Shown here: piece by piece, positions 1 to 5,799 of the stretch
Layout of the letters: the number at the start of each line of letters is the position of its first letter
Position numbering within the stretch: position 1 is the first letter of the stretch
Assembly (NCBI GenBank): GCA_030430105.1
Contig: JAUIFW010000051.1
Span: forward strand, 1 to 7,748
Direction of reading: 5' to 3'
From: a bacterium
GTDB taxonomy: Bacteria > Patescibacteria > Gracilibacteria > 1-14-2-50-48-13
Length of the DNA stretch: 7,748 nt
The notes under the pieces: generated by a model
Database searches by the model: none
What the model saw: only the letters and a program-made list of their open reading frames with translations
Told to the model about the DNA's origin: nothing
Translations under genes and position numbers: made by a program

Positions 1-447
1 TAGGCCGAGGCGTAGCGTTTCTGGTGAGCTAGCAAACCATCGGTCAAAGTATCCTTTTCCTTGCCCTACTCTGTTCCCTTGGAGATCAAAGGTGATCACT
101 GGTGTAAGCATACAGTTGATGAAACCTAGGTAGGGCTCTTCTTCTATGCAGCCTTCCGTATCATTGGTACTTGCTATGCAGCTAGTATTTAGGGGAAAGA
201 ATACGAGTTCTTCTCCCATGACTTTTGGTACTACGAGTTTGATCCCCATGGAATTTACCAGTCGTATGAGGTCTAGGGTGTCTACCTCACTATTTTTTGA
301 GATATATGTTCCTACTACTGGAAGGTCGTATTCTTTGAGAAATCCCAGTGCATGATGTGCTATCTCCGAGCTCCATGCTGCTCGTTTTTCTGCACTAATT
401 GCTTTGCGTTTTGCTCGGTATTCTGTGCGTAGCAGTGCTTTATTCAT
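1..447 (-). CDS. 5-formyltetrahydrofolate cyclo-ligase (MTHFS family), C-terminus cut by window edge
   Basis: The visible 149 residues match the 5-formyltetrahydrofolate cyclo-ligase family, a cytoplasmic enzyme that uses ATP to convert 5-formyl-THF to 5,10-methenyl-THF, returning a folate storage or inhibitory form to one-carbon metabolism. Family landmarks are in the right order: a basic N-terminal helix (R7, R11, R14), the Y-x-S...EVDT segment at residues 48-57, VVPKV at 72-76, E-E-P at 103-105, and the nucleotide/phosphate loop RVGQGKGYFDR at 126-136. The family is usually about 180-200 residues, so roughly 30-50 are missing beyond base 1; no frameshift is seen. The ATG lies inside the end of the upstream glycosyltransferase gene (8-base overlap, ATGAATAA), so translation is probably coupled. 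No Shine-Dalgarno sequence precedes it. Its place behind two glycosyltransferases looks like shared transcription rather than a shared pathway (inference). Confidence 0.93.
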   Translation of the reverse strand, partial: MNKALLRTEYRAKRKAISAEKRAAWSSEIAHHALGFLKEYDLPVVGTYISKNSEVDTLDLIRLVNSMGIKLVVPKVMGEELVFFPLNTSCIASTNDTEGCIEEEPYLGFINCMLTPVITFDLQGNRVGQGKGYFDRWFASSPETLRLGL

Positions 448-1915
448 GGGCGTTGTAACAGGAACTTAGGATGGTTGAGGATGCTTTTAGGCTGAGGACA
501 AAATCTGCTCCTTTGCTGGCAGGGCTTCCTTCGTGAACGTGACTTAAGAGACACCATGGTACTTGTACCACTTTCTCGGTTTCTCCTGCAATATCAAGAT
601 CGGGAAAGGCATAGGAGTAGTAAGTAATCAGGCTTTCCTTCTCTTGGATTTGTTCACTTATGCGGAAGGTGCGAACTTGCTCTTTTCTACCTTCTTCAAA
701 GAGTTCTCGCATGCCGTAGTTTTCAAATTGGGTGGTGGTTTGCACGGGATAGGACTGCCACCAGTGCCATTGGTACATGCTTGTTTCAGTTATCCAGAGT
801 ATTCCAATCGCTAGGCATAGTGCAGTTCTCGCTTCCTTGTGTGGGATGGTCCAAAGAGTTCGAAGTCCGAGTACTGCTAGTGTACAGATTGGGATGACTA
901 CGATCAGTACGCGAAGTAGATGATATGGTTCGGTGAGTGCTGCTGCGATGGGGGTGCTGACAAGTATTAGTACGATGAACTGCCAGCTAGGGTCTGTTCT
1001 TTTTTTCCAGAGGGCTGCTCCTGTCCCCAGGATGAAGAGTATTGTCAGAGCGATGCCGAGTACTCCTCCAAAGCTACTGTGATGCCTGAGATTTGGGTCG
1101 CCCTGTAGGAAAAGGAACAAAGGGTCAAAGTAGGATAGGTAGTTTGCTCCGAATTGGAGTGCTTGCTCCCACCACGGGGAATCTCCTAGAAAGGTGATTT
1201 GCTTGAATCTCCCGAAAACTGCCTCGGGAACATACAGCATGCTCCAGAGCAGAGGTAGGCTTCCGATACTTCCTCCAAGCATACACCAGAGCGCTTGTAT
1301 GTATCTTTTCCCTATAATGAGTAGCGTGCAGAGAAGGACAATGCTGAGGGGGCTGAGAAGACGTGCTGTGGAGTAACTGTAGATGGATATCCCCCATGCA
1401 AGTCCGAGGAGGAGTGCTTGCCACCATGGCTTCTTTCCTTCTAGGTGTTTTGCAGACCATAGGAGTAACCAAGGCAGCATTGCGGCATGAGAAATTACTT
1501 CAAAACTGACTCGTGAGACCGTGAATAGCCATGGCACGGGAATGAGTAGTATCCACCCTATGCTTGCCCAGGTTTTGGATTTGAAGAGGTGCTTCCATAA
1601 TGCATAGGATCCTATGCAGAGGATGAGGAACCAAAGGAGGCTAGTCCCTCGTAGGAGTAGATCACTTACTCCAAAGAGTTTGAAGAGTATGCTTGTACTG
1701 TAGATATAGATTGGATTTTTGTACTCACCAAAGGCTTCGAAAAAGAGTGGCCAACTATGTCCATGCTCGTCCAAGCCAGTGTGCGCGATGGACGCGGCAT
1801 TCGCCCCAATAGAAAACTCGTCGAGAAATAAGCCTCTTGGTATGCTCTCTAAAGCAATCCCATGCATCAGAACCGTGAAAATGCAGAGGACTAGGATATG
1901 GAGGTGTTTTCTCAT
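440..1915 (-). CDS. Multi-pass membrane glycosyltransferase, GT39/PMT-like (ArnT-type fold), 491 aa
   Basis: This is an integral membrane protein with about ten to eleven hydrophobic segments between residues 5 and 380, followed by a soluble tail of about 110 residues. The N-terminal region after the first helix carries the hallmark acidic pair D32-E33 in a P-R-G-L-F-L-D-E context, then a T-G-L-D-E-H-G stretch (46-52), F-G-E-Y-K-N-P (62-68) and F-G-V-S near 81-84 followed by an R. This layout is typical of GT39/PMT-like enzymes, which use a polyprenyl-phosphate-linked sugar and take D-E as the catalytic or metal-binding pair in the first external loop. A second loop has G-D-P-N-L-R-H-H (272-279), also frequent in these bacterial proteins. 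Substrate and acceptor cannot be read from sequence; lipid, glycan or protein glycosylation are all possible. It starts within the stop of the GT4 gene (ATGA overlap) and ends 8 bases inside the cyclo-ligase gene, so it is the middle gene of a coupled operon. Confidence 0.85.
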   Translation of the reverse strand: MRKHLHILVLCIFTVLMHGIALESIPRGLFLDEFSIGANAASIAHTGLDEHGHSWPLFFEAFGEYKNPIYIYSTSILFKLFGVSDLLLRGTSLLWFLILCIGSYALWKHLFKSKTWASIGWILLIPVPWLFTVSRVSFEVISHAAMLPWLLLWSAKHLEGKKPWWQALLLGLAWGISIYSYSTARLLSPLSIVLLCTLLIIGKRYIQALWCMLGGSIGSLPLLWSMLYVPEAVFGRFKQITFLGDSPWWEQALQFGANYLSYFDPLFLFLQGDPNLRHHSSFGGVLGIALTILFILGTGAALWKKRTDPSWQFIVLILVSTPIAAALTEPYHLLRVLIVVIPICTLAVLGLRTLWTIPHKEARTALCLAIGILWITETSMYQWHWWQSYPVQTTTQFENYGMRELFEEGRKEQVRTFRISEQIQEKESLITYYSYAFPDLDIAGETEKVVQVPWCLLSHVHEGSPASKGADFVLSLKASSTILSSCYNAHE

Positions 1916-3084
1916 GCGATGAGTGGCCTATCTTTTAGTATGATGCCCAGCTCAGTCTTTAACTTCGTGCGAATCTCCTGCTTGAAGCTCGCTCTTGAAA
2001 ACTGTGTGCTATGCATGCGTAGATGCTCCGGGTCCATGTGTTTTTCGAAGGCGGCTAGATCTAGCATGGCATTGTCCAAAGCTTCCATACTGTGGTCCTT
2101 GAAGTGTATTCCTGTCTTCATGTGTTCGACGGTTTCTAATGCTCCTCCTTTTCCAAAGGCCAACACTGGTACTCCGGCAGCTTGAGCTTCCACAGGTCCG
2201 ATGCCAAAATCCTCCATGGATGGATACATCAGGGCTCTCGCCTCTGCTAGGTATTTCCATTTTTGCTCTTCAGTTACGTAGCCTACAAAACTCACAGTTG
2301 GCCCAGCTTTTCTCTCTAGTTCCTTTTTTTGTGGTCCGCTTCCTGCAATGATGAGGGGTATCTCTTTCTTCGTTGCCCATTCTACGATGGGAAGGATGTT
2401 TTTGTAGGGAGTGAGTGTAGACACGATAAGGAGGTAGTCTTTCCCTTTCCCTTTCACTCTTGGTCCAGGAATTTGCTCCACATCCACAGGTGGATAGACA
2501 ATATGACTGGTGGTTTTTCGGTAAAATTTTTCGATGCGTCGCTGTACGGTGCGTGAATTACAGAGTAATAAGCCTCCACGCTTACTTGCTAGTGCATCCC
2601 AGAGTCTCGCTTTGTGCATCGATTTTGTGAGCCATATGCTCCACCATCCTTGTTCTTTTTTTGCTCCTAGGGATCGCTTGTACGCATGGGTGTAATCCCA
2701 GGCAAAGCGCATGGGAGAGTGTATATAGATGAGTACTTTGGTGTCCACATCGGTGACGACGCCATGGCACCAACTGCTTGAGTTCGCTATGACGAGATCA
2801 TACTCTGAGAAGTCAAAGGACTCGATGATTTTGGGAAAGCTTCTATAGAATAGTTTTGTTGCTTTTTTCCCTACGATAGGAAGCTTTTTGAAGAGGTTGT
2901 ACTTAAACTGTGCCCACTTGTTTACACGAATGAGTCCAAGGTGGCTGTACTTGTGTTTCACGGCTTTTAAGTCTGCAAAAGCTGTGTAGATATCCGCTTC
3001 AGGAAAGAGCTCCTTGAATACGGAAAGCACATGCTCTGCCCCGCCCATTCGTACCAGAAAATCATGAACTATCGCTACCTTCAT
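1912..3084 (-). CDS. GT4-family glycosyltransferase, WbaZ/mannosyltransferase-like, 390 aa
   Basis: This is a GT-B fold glycosyltransferase of family GT4 with normal length (390 aa). The N-terminal Rossmann half starts M-K-V-A-I-V-H-D-F-L and has the acceptor-side G-G-A-E loop at 14-17. Residues 119-130 carry the I-Y-x-H-S-P-M-R-x-x-W-D signature seen in WbaZ/MtfB-type mannosyltransferases. The C-terminal half has Y-P-P-V-D (197-201), the donor-phosphate lysine in P-Y-K-N (226-229), A-G-S-G-P (247-251) and the GT4 E-x7-E motif with E291 and E299 in E-D-F-G-I-G-P-V-E. The probable role is cytoplasmic transfer of a hexose, perhaps mannose from GDP-mannose, in surface polysaccharide assembly; the donor is inferred from resemblance only. 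I chose the ATG at 3084; a TTG codon directly upstream could extend the frame by one residue, but M-K-V-A-I is the usual beginning. It is the first gene of the leftward operon and overlaps the next gene by 4 bases. Confidence 0.9.
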   Translation of the reverse strand: MKVAIVHDFLVRMGGAEHVLSVFKELFPEADIYTAFADLKAVKHKYSHLGLIRVNKWAQFKYNLFKKLPIVGKKATKLFYRSFPKIIESFDFSEYDLVIANSSSWCHGVVTDVDTKVLIYIHSPMRFAWDYTHAYKRSLGAKKEQGWWSIWLTKSMHKARLWDALASKRGGLLLCNSRTVQRRIEKFYRKTTSHIVYPPVDVEQIPGPRVKGKGKDYLLIVSTLTPYKNILPIVEWATKKEIPLIIAGSGPQKKELERKAGPTVSFVGYVTEEQKWKYLAEARALMYPSMEDFGIGPVEAQAAGVPVLAFGKGGALETVEHMKTGIHFKDHSMEALDNAMLDLAAFEKHMDPEHLRMHSTQFSRASFKQEIRTKLKTELGIILKDRPLIA

Positions 3085-3153
3085 CAACGGTGATTAAACA
3101 TACGGGTCCAAGTGTACCCCACTTTTTCTGGCTTCGGTAGGGGTAGTGTTTTC

Positions 3154-3182
3154 TTTACTTTGCTATTTTAGACACGTATAGT
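3154..3182 (+). promoter_or_regulatory. Candidate sigma-70-type promoter for the rel gene
   Basis: TTTACT (3154-3159, 4 of 6 matches to TTGACA) is followed after 17 bases by TATAGT (3177-3182, 5 of 6 matches to TATAAT). Transcription would start near 3189 and leave a leader of about 24 bases before the ATG at 3213. It sits in the 128-base gap between divergent genes, where a promoter is expected. No equally good promoter was found for the leftward operon. The call rests on sequence match and position only. Confidence 0.45.
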
Positions 3183-3212
3183 TAGTCGCAATCAATGCTC
3201 TAGCCGACGCAT

Positions 3213-5141
3213 ATGCTTACACTCCAAACCATTTCGGATCGAGTTCTTTCTTATTTAGAAGTGCCTGATGGTGGTGATTCTACGCATATTGCTGCCATGA
3301 TCGAGCATACGTTTGCATATGCAAAACGTGTGTATACAGGTAAGAAACGACTCAATGGAGACGATTTATTTACGCATGTGCTCAAGTGTCTTGAGTACTT
3401 ACTTGAGATTCAGCCTGATATTCGAACGATACAGCTTTGTCTTCTTCATGATGTGCTTTCCTATGGAGGGGTGCAGCTCACGGAACTTCAGGGAGAGTTT
3501 GGTGAAGAACTTGCTGATTTGCTTGCCAAGTATGAAGAGCTCAAGAAGATTCGTGTGAAGCAGGATACGGCAGAGGAGGTTGATCACTTGCGTCAGATGC
3601 TCTTGGTGCTTGCGGATGATGTGCGCGTGATCCTGGTGAAGCTTGTTACAAAGATTCATGGGCTTGAGACTATTCAGGTGCTTTCAAAAAAACGCCAGCA
3701 TATGTATGCGAAGGAGGCGCTCGAGGTTTTTGCCCCTATCGCGAGCCGCCTAGGTGTGTACGTGCTGAAGGTTAAACTTGAAGATGAGGCGTACCGTATT
3801 CTGCGGCCACATCAGTATGCGAGGGTACGAGCTGAGGTTATAGCGCTTCAGGAAGAATTTCCTCATATTATTGAGGAGAGTATGGAGAAAATAGCGACCC
3901 TTATGGAACTTCATGATATTCATGGAATGCTTAAGGGTCGAGTGAAAAGTATTTACTCTATTGCTAGGAAGCTGAAGCAAAAAGGCGGTATACATGTGGG
4001 AGAACTCCATGACGTGTTTGCAGTGCGGGCGCTTGTGGGTAGTAAGGAGGATTGTTACCGACTGTTCGGGCTTATTCATGGAAATTTCCCTCCTGTTACA
4101 GGACGTATCAAGGACTATATTGCCAATCCTAAGGCTAATAATTATCAGAGTCTACATACGACGGTTACTAATATTTATGAGGATAGGCCGCTTCGATCGG
4201 TGGAGCTCCAGATTCGTACCTACGAGATGAATGAAATCGCTGAGTATGGTATCGCTGCGCATAGCATGTATAAGGAAAAGGGGGCGTCGAGGATCTCCAA
4301 TACGGAGGCATGGCAGGAGAAGCTTGCGTACCTTAATAAGCTGTACTCGGAGGAAGGTGGTTTTGATACGGCAACAGAGACAAGTATTGGTGATGCGGTT
4401 GAAAAAGTGTTTGTGTTTACACCTCGGGGAGATATCAAGATGCTCAAGCGTGGGGCTACCGCCTTGGATTTTGCCTATGCAATTCATACGGAAGTGGGAC
4501 ACACCTGTATCGGTGTGCGGGTAAATGGGCGTGTGGCTCCCTTAGATACCGTGTTAATGACGGGAGACTCTGTGGAAGTGGTGACGAGAAAGGGGCAAGA
4601 GCCAACAGCCTCTTCCTTGCTATATGTCAAAACTTCTTCGGCCCGTAGTAAAATTCGTACGTTTTTGTATGCCAAGCAAAAGGACGTATTTGTTGAAAAA
4701 GGACGAAAGCTTCTTACCCGTGCGCTTGCGGAAGATAGTTTGCCATTACTTGATGCGAAAAACACACTGATTGACCCCTATATTTCATGGATTGATCAGG
4801 AGCCTGGTCTCGAGACGAGGCTTCATGTGCTTGAGCGACTAGGTAAAGGGGCTATGGGCGTGCGCCATGTGCTTCGCCGCGTATTTCCTGATCATTACAC
4901 GCAGCGTACGAAGAAGCTCTTGGATACGGCGAAAGCCAATGGAAAACTCATGGTGGATGGAGAAAAGGATATACCCTATGAATTGGCGGGTTGTTGTTTT
5001 CGAGATGGCGTGATTGATACCCTGGCGGATTTAGATTTGGTCGGGTATATTACGAGGGAACATAAGGTGCGTGTGCATAAACGCACATGCAACCGTATCC
5101 AGACAGGCAACCCAAAACGTTTTGTTTCTATTACTGCATAA
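3213..5141 (+). CDS. rel: RelA/SpoT-homologue (p)ppGpp synthetase with degenerate HD hydrolase domain, 642 aa
   Basis: This is a long RSH enzyme that makes the alarmone (p)ppGpp from ATP and GTP/GDP. Domain order: HD domain (about 25-190), synthetase (about 235-355), TGS (about 396-458), helical region, and a zinc-finger-like segment with C594-C595, H622 and C626. The C-terminal ACT/RRM domain of ordinary Rel (about 730 aa) is missing. The synthetase is intact: G-R-V-K-S-I-Y-S-I with R243, D267, the R298-I-K-D301 motif, Y-Q-S-L-H-T, E331 in E-L-Q-I-R-T, and A-A-H at 348-350. The R-x-K-D motif is of the bifunctional Rel/SpoT type, not the E-x-D-D of monofunctional RelA. The HD domain keeps R46, H55, H79 and D80, but the usual E-D after H-D-x-x is S83-Y84, the D of L-A-D-R-L-H-N is T146, and its N is G150. 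Hydrolase activity is therefore probably lost (inference). TGS and zinc finger suggest ribosome-linked control. No Shine-Dalgarno sequence is seen. A small membrane protein gene follows after 2 bases. Confidence 0.93.
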   Translation: MLTLQTISDRVLSYLEVPDGGDSTHIAAMIEHTFAYAKRVYTGKKRLNGDDLFTHVLKCLEYLLEIQPDIRTIQLCLLHDVLSYGGVQLTELQGEFGEELADLLAKYEELKKIRVKQDTAEEVDHLRQMLLVLADDVRVILVKLVTKIHGLETIQVLSKKRQHMYAKEALEVFAPIASRLGVYVLKVKLEDEAYRILRPHQYARVRAEVIALQEEFPHIIEESMEKIATLMELHDIHGMLKGRVKSIYSIARKLKQKGGIHVGELHDVFAVRALVGSKEDCYRLFGLIHGNFPPVTGRIKDYIANPKANNYQSLHTTVTNIYEDRPLRSVELQIRTYEMNEIAEYGIAAHSMYKEKGASRISNTEAWQEKLAYLNKLYSEEGGFDTATETSIGDAVEKVFVFTPRGDIKMLKRGATALDFAYAIHTEVGHTCIGVRVNGRVAPLDTVLMTGDSVEVVTRKGQEPTASSLLYVKTSSARSKIRTFLYAKQKDVFVEKGRKLLTRALAEDSLPLLDAKNTLIDPYISWIDQEPGLETRLHVLERLGKGAMGVRHVLRRVFPDHYTQRTKKLLDTAKANGKLMVDGEKDIPYELAGCCFRDGVIDTLADLDLVGYITREHKVRVHKRTCNRIQTGNPKRFVSITA

Positions 5142-5143
5142 GT

Positions 5144-5497
5144 ATGCGATATCTCATCTCCTTTCTTGTTCTCTTTGTTGCAAATAGTGCTGCGCTCTAT
5201 GTGCTTCAGATGTGGAATGTGGTGCAGATTCAAGAGGGATTTACATATCTCTTGTTGTTTACGATTGTCCTTGCTTTACTTCATACGTTTTTGAAGCCGA
5301 TAATGAAGCTTCTGACATTTCCGTTCATTATCCTGACTTTTGGGCTTTTTTCCTTGGTGATCAATGGATTCTTGCTCTGGCTTACCGATTATATTCTAGG
5401 AGGGTTTCAAATCATGGGAGGGCTAGAGCTGGCATACGCGACGGTGCTCTTTACGGTGCTCCATTCGTTTGTGCATAATGTTATGAGTAGTAAGTAA
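5144..5497 (+). CDS. Small four-helix membrane protein, YvlD / phage_holin_4_2 family, 117 aa
   Basis: This 117-residue protein has four hydrophobic segments at about 4-21, 34-50, 57-80 and 92-110. The centre carries the family signature: K-P-I-M-K-L-L-T-F-P (51-60), then I-L-T-F-G-L-F-S-L-V-I-N-G (63-75). This matches the family called phage_holin_4_2 (the YvlD group). Despite the name, most members are ordinary chromosomal inner-membrane proteins of unclear function, and nothing phage-like surrounds this one. I chose the ATG at 5144, two bases after the rel stop. The open frame extends upstream to 5087, but that extension overlaps rel, is not hydrophobic and would spoil the N-terminal helix. 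The close spacing suggests co-transcription with rel. The last four codons lie in the left arm of a long inverted repeat. Confidence 0.85.
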   Translation: MRYLISFLVLFVANSAALYVLQMWNVVQIQEGFTYLLLFTIVLALLHTFLKPIMKLLTFPFIILTFGLFSLVINGFLLWLTDYILGGFQIMGGLELAYATVLFTVLHSFVHNVMSSK

Positions 5498-5527
5498 AAA
5501 ACCTGGGGGCTTTTTACTTACTACTCA
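5484..5527 (+). terminator. Perfect 17-bp inverted repeat across the YvlD-like stop codon; probable terminator hairpin
   Basis: The arms TGAGTAGTAAGTAAAAA (5484-5500) and TTTTTACTTACTACTCA (5511-5527) are exact reverse complements with a 10-base loop (ACCTGGGGGC). Inside the loop two further C-G pairs are possible after one mismatch. The left arm contains the final codons and the TAA of the small membrane protein gene. The position at the end of the rel operon suggests transcription termination. However, the stem is A+T-rich, its T-run lies inside the stem, and no T-tract follows it, so it is not a textbook intrinsic terminator. It could instead protect the mRNA 3' end. Confidence 0.55.
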
Positions 5528-5559
5528 CTGGTCACAGATCACTGGTCACTTTTCACTGA
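5525..5559. repeat. Degenerate heptanucleotide array, unit TCACTGG, five copies
   Basis: Five consecutive 7-base units read TCACTGG, TCACAGA, TCACTGG, TCACTTT and TCACTGA. The first four bases, TCAC, are invariant and the last three vary. The first unit shares its first three bases (TCA) with the right arm of the preceding inverted repeat. The unit resembles that of the cleaner array 84 bases downstream (TCATTAG): five of the seven positions match. Confidence 0.8.
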
Positions 5560-5593
5560 GCTTTGCTCCCGCCTTCGGCGGATCGCGCAGTGG
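5554..5593. other. Compact hairpin cluster, possible three-way junction
   Basis: Two small hairpins sit side by side: GAGC-TTT-GCTC (5558-5568) and CCGCC-TTC-GGCGG (5569-5581). They are enclosed by CACTG (5554-5558) and CAGTG (5588-5592), which can pair with each other, sharing base 5558 with the first hairpin. The result could be a small branched fold in RNA or a cruciform in DNA. Each stem is short, so chance is not excluded. The local G+C content is higher than in the flanking A+T-rich spacer. Confidence 0.35.
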
Positions 5594-5615
5594 CTTAAAA
5601 AACTCAAATATCCCC

Positions 5616-5643
5616 TTGTCACAACAGGTGCTATTTTTACCAT
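5616..5643 (+). promoter_or_regulatory. Weak promoter-like pair upstream of the heptad array
   Basis: TTGTCA (5616-5621, 5 of 6 to TTGACA) and TACCAT (5638-5643, 4 of 6 to TATAAT) are 16 bases apart. If real, transcription toward secG would start just inside the heptad array and the array would form most of a 5' leader of about 150 bases. The -10 match is poor. Confidence 0.2.
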
Positions 5644-5727
5644 CATTAGTCATTAGTCATTAGTCATTAGTCATTAGTCATTAGTCATTAGTCATTAGTC
5701 ATTAGTCATTAGTGATTAGTGATTAGT
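5644..5727. repeat. Perfect heptanucleotide tandem array: 10 x CATTAGT then 2 x GATTAGT
   Basis: Bases 5644-5713 are ten exact head-to-tail copies of CATTAGT, and 5714-5727 are two copies of GATTAGT, differing only in the first base. Because 7 is not a multiple of 3, each strand meets stop codons in all three frames within about 21 bases, so the array is non-coding. The unit has little self-complementarity, so no strong hairpin is expected. The exact copies suggest recent slippage growth or selection for the unit; the final GATTAGT copies show one base change that itself was duplicated. Confidence 0.97.
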
Positions 5728-5783
5728 GAGACTCAATTCTCTCTTTCCATCTCCTTCGGAATGCACTAGACTGGTTCCACTTG

Positions 5784-5789
5784 TATATT
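5784..5789 (+). promoter_or_regulatory. -10-like hexamer directly before secG
   Basis: TATATT (5784-5789) matches TATAAT at 5 of 6 positions, but I see no convincing -35 element at a proper distance. It would place the transcription start near 5796, only a few bases from the secG ATG, giving a nearly leaderless message. That would fit the lack of a Shine-Dalgarno sequence, but evidence is thin. Confidence 0.25.
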
Positions 5790-5799
5790 CAATACTTCT

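Larger units (their letters stand above)
5498..5799. other. 302-base non-coding gap packed with repeats and hairpins
   Basis: The gap between the small membrane protein gene and secG contains no credible gene; the heptad arrays bring stop codons into all six frames. In order it holds the loop and right arm of the inverted repeat (to 5527), a degenerate heptad array (5525-5559), a G+C-rich hairpin cluster (5554-5593), a stretch with a weak promoter-like pair (5616-5643), a clean heptad array (5644-5727), and a 72-base pyrimidine-rich segment with a -10-like hexamer before secG. No tRNA, small ORF with a start signal, or transposon end was seen. Confidence 0.8.

Noticed and set aside
1125..1472. 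115-residue open frame on the minus strand inside the GT39-like gene
   Set aside because: It is an out-of-frame shadow of a well-supported membrane protein and shows no domain, hydrophobic pattern or start signal.
3085..3087. TTG as start of the GT4 gene
   Set aside because: It adds only one residue directly before an ATG that gives the usual M-K-V-A-I-V beginning, so the ATG is simpler.
3115..3145. TACCCC/GGGGTA inverted repeat in the divergent intergenic region as an operator
   Set aside because: Only six bases pair around a 19-base loop, the half-sites are not extended, and no regulator gene is near; chance is likely.
3085..3170. Promoter for the leftward glycosyltransferase operon
   Set aside because: TACACT- and TTTAAT-like hexamers occur on the minus strand, but none has a matching -35 at 16-18 bases; not strong enough to report.
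5087..5143. Upstream in-frame start for the small membrane protein (19 extra residues)
   Set aside because: The extension lies in the rel gene in another frame, is not hydrophobic, and would place charged residues before the first helix. The ATG two bases after the rel stop gives a normal family N-terminus.
5144..5497. Prophage or lysis cassette based on the holin family name
   Set aside because: The family (YvlD/phage_holin_4_2) is mostly chromosomal, and there is no endolysin, structural gene or integrase nearby.
5644..5727. Heptamer array as a CRISPR array
   Set aside because: Units are 7 bases and contiguous, with no spacers and no cas genes in the window; it is a simple tandem repeat.
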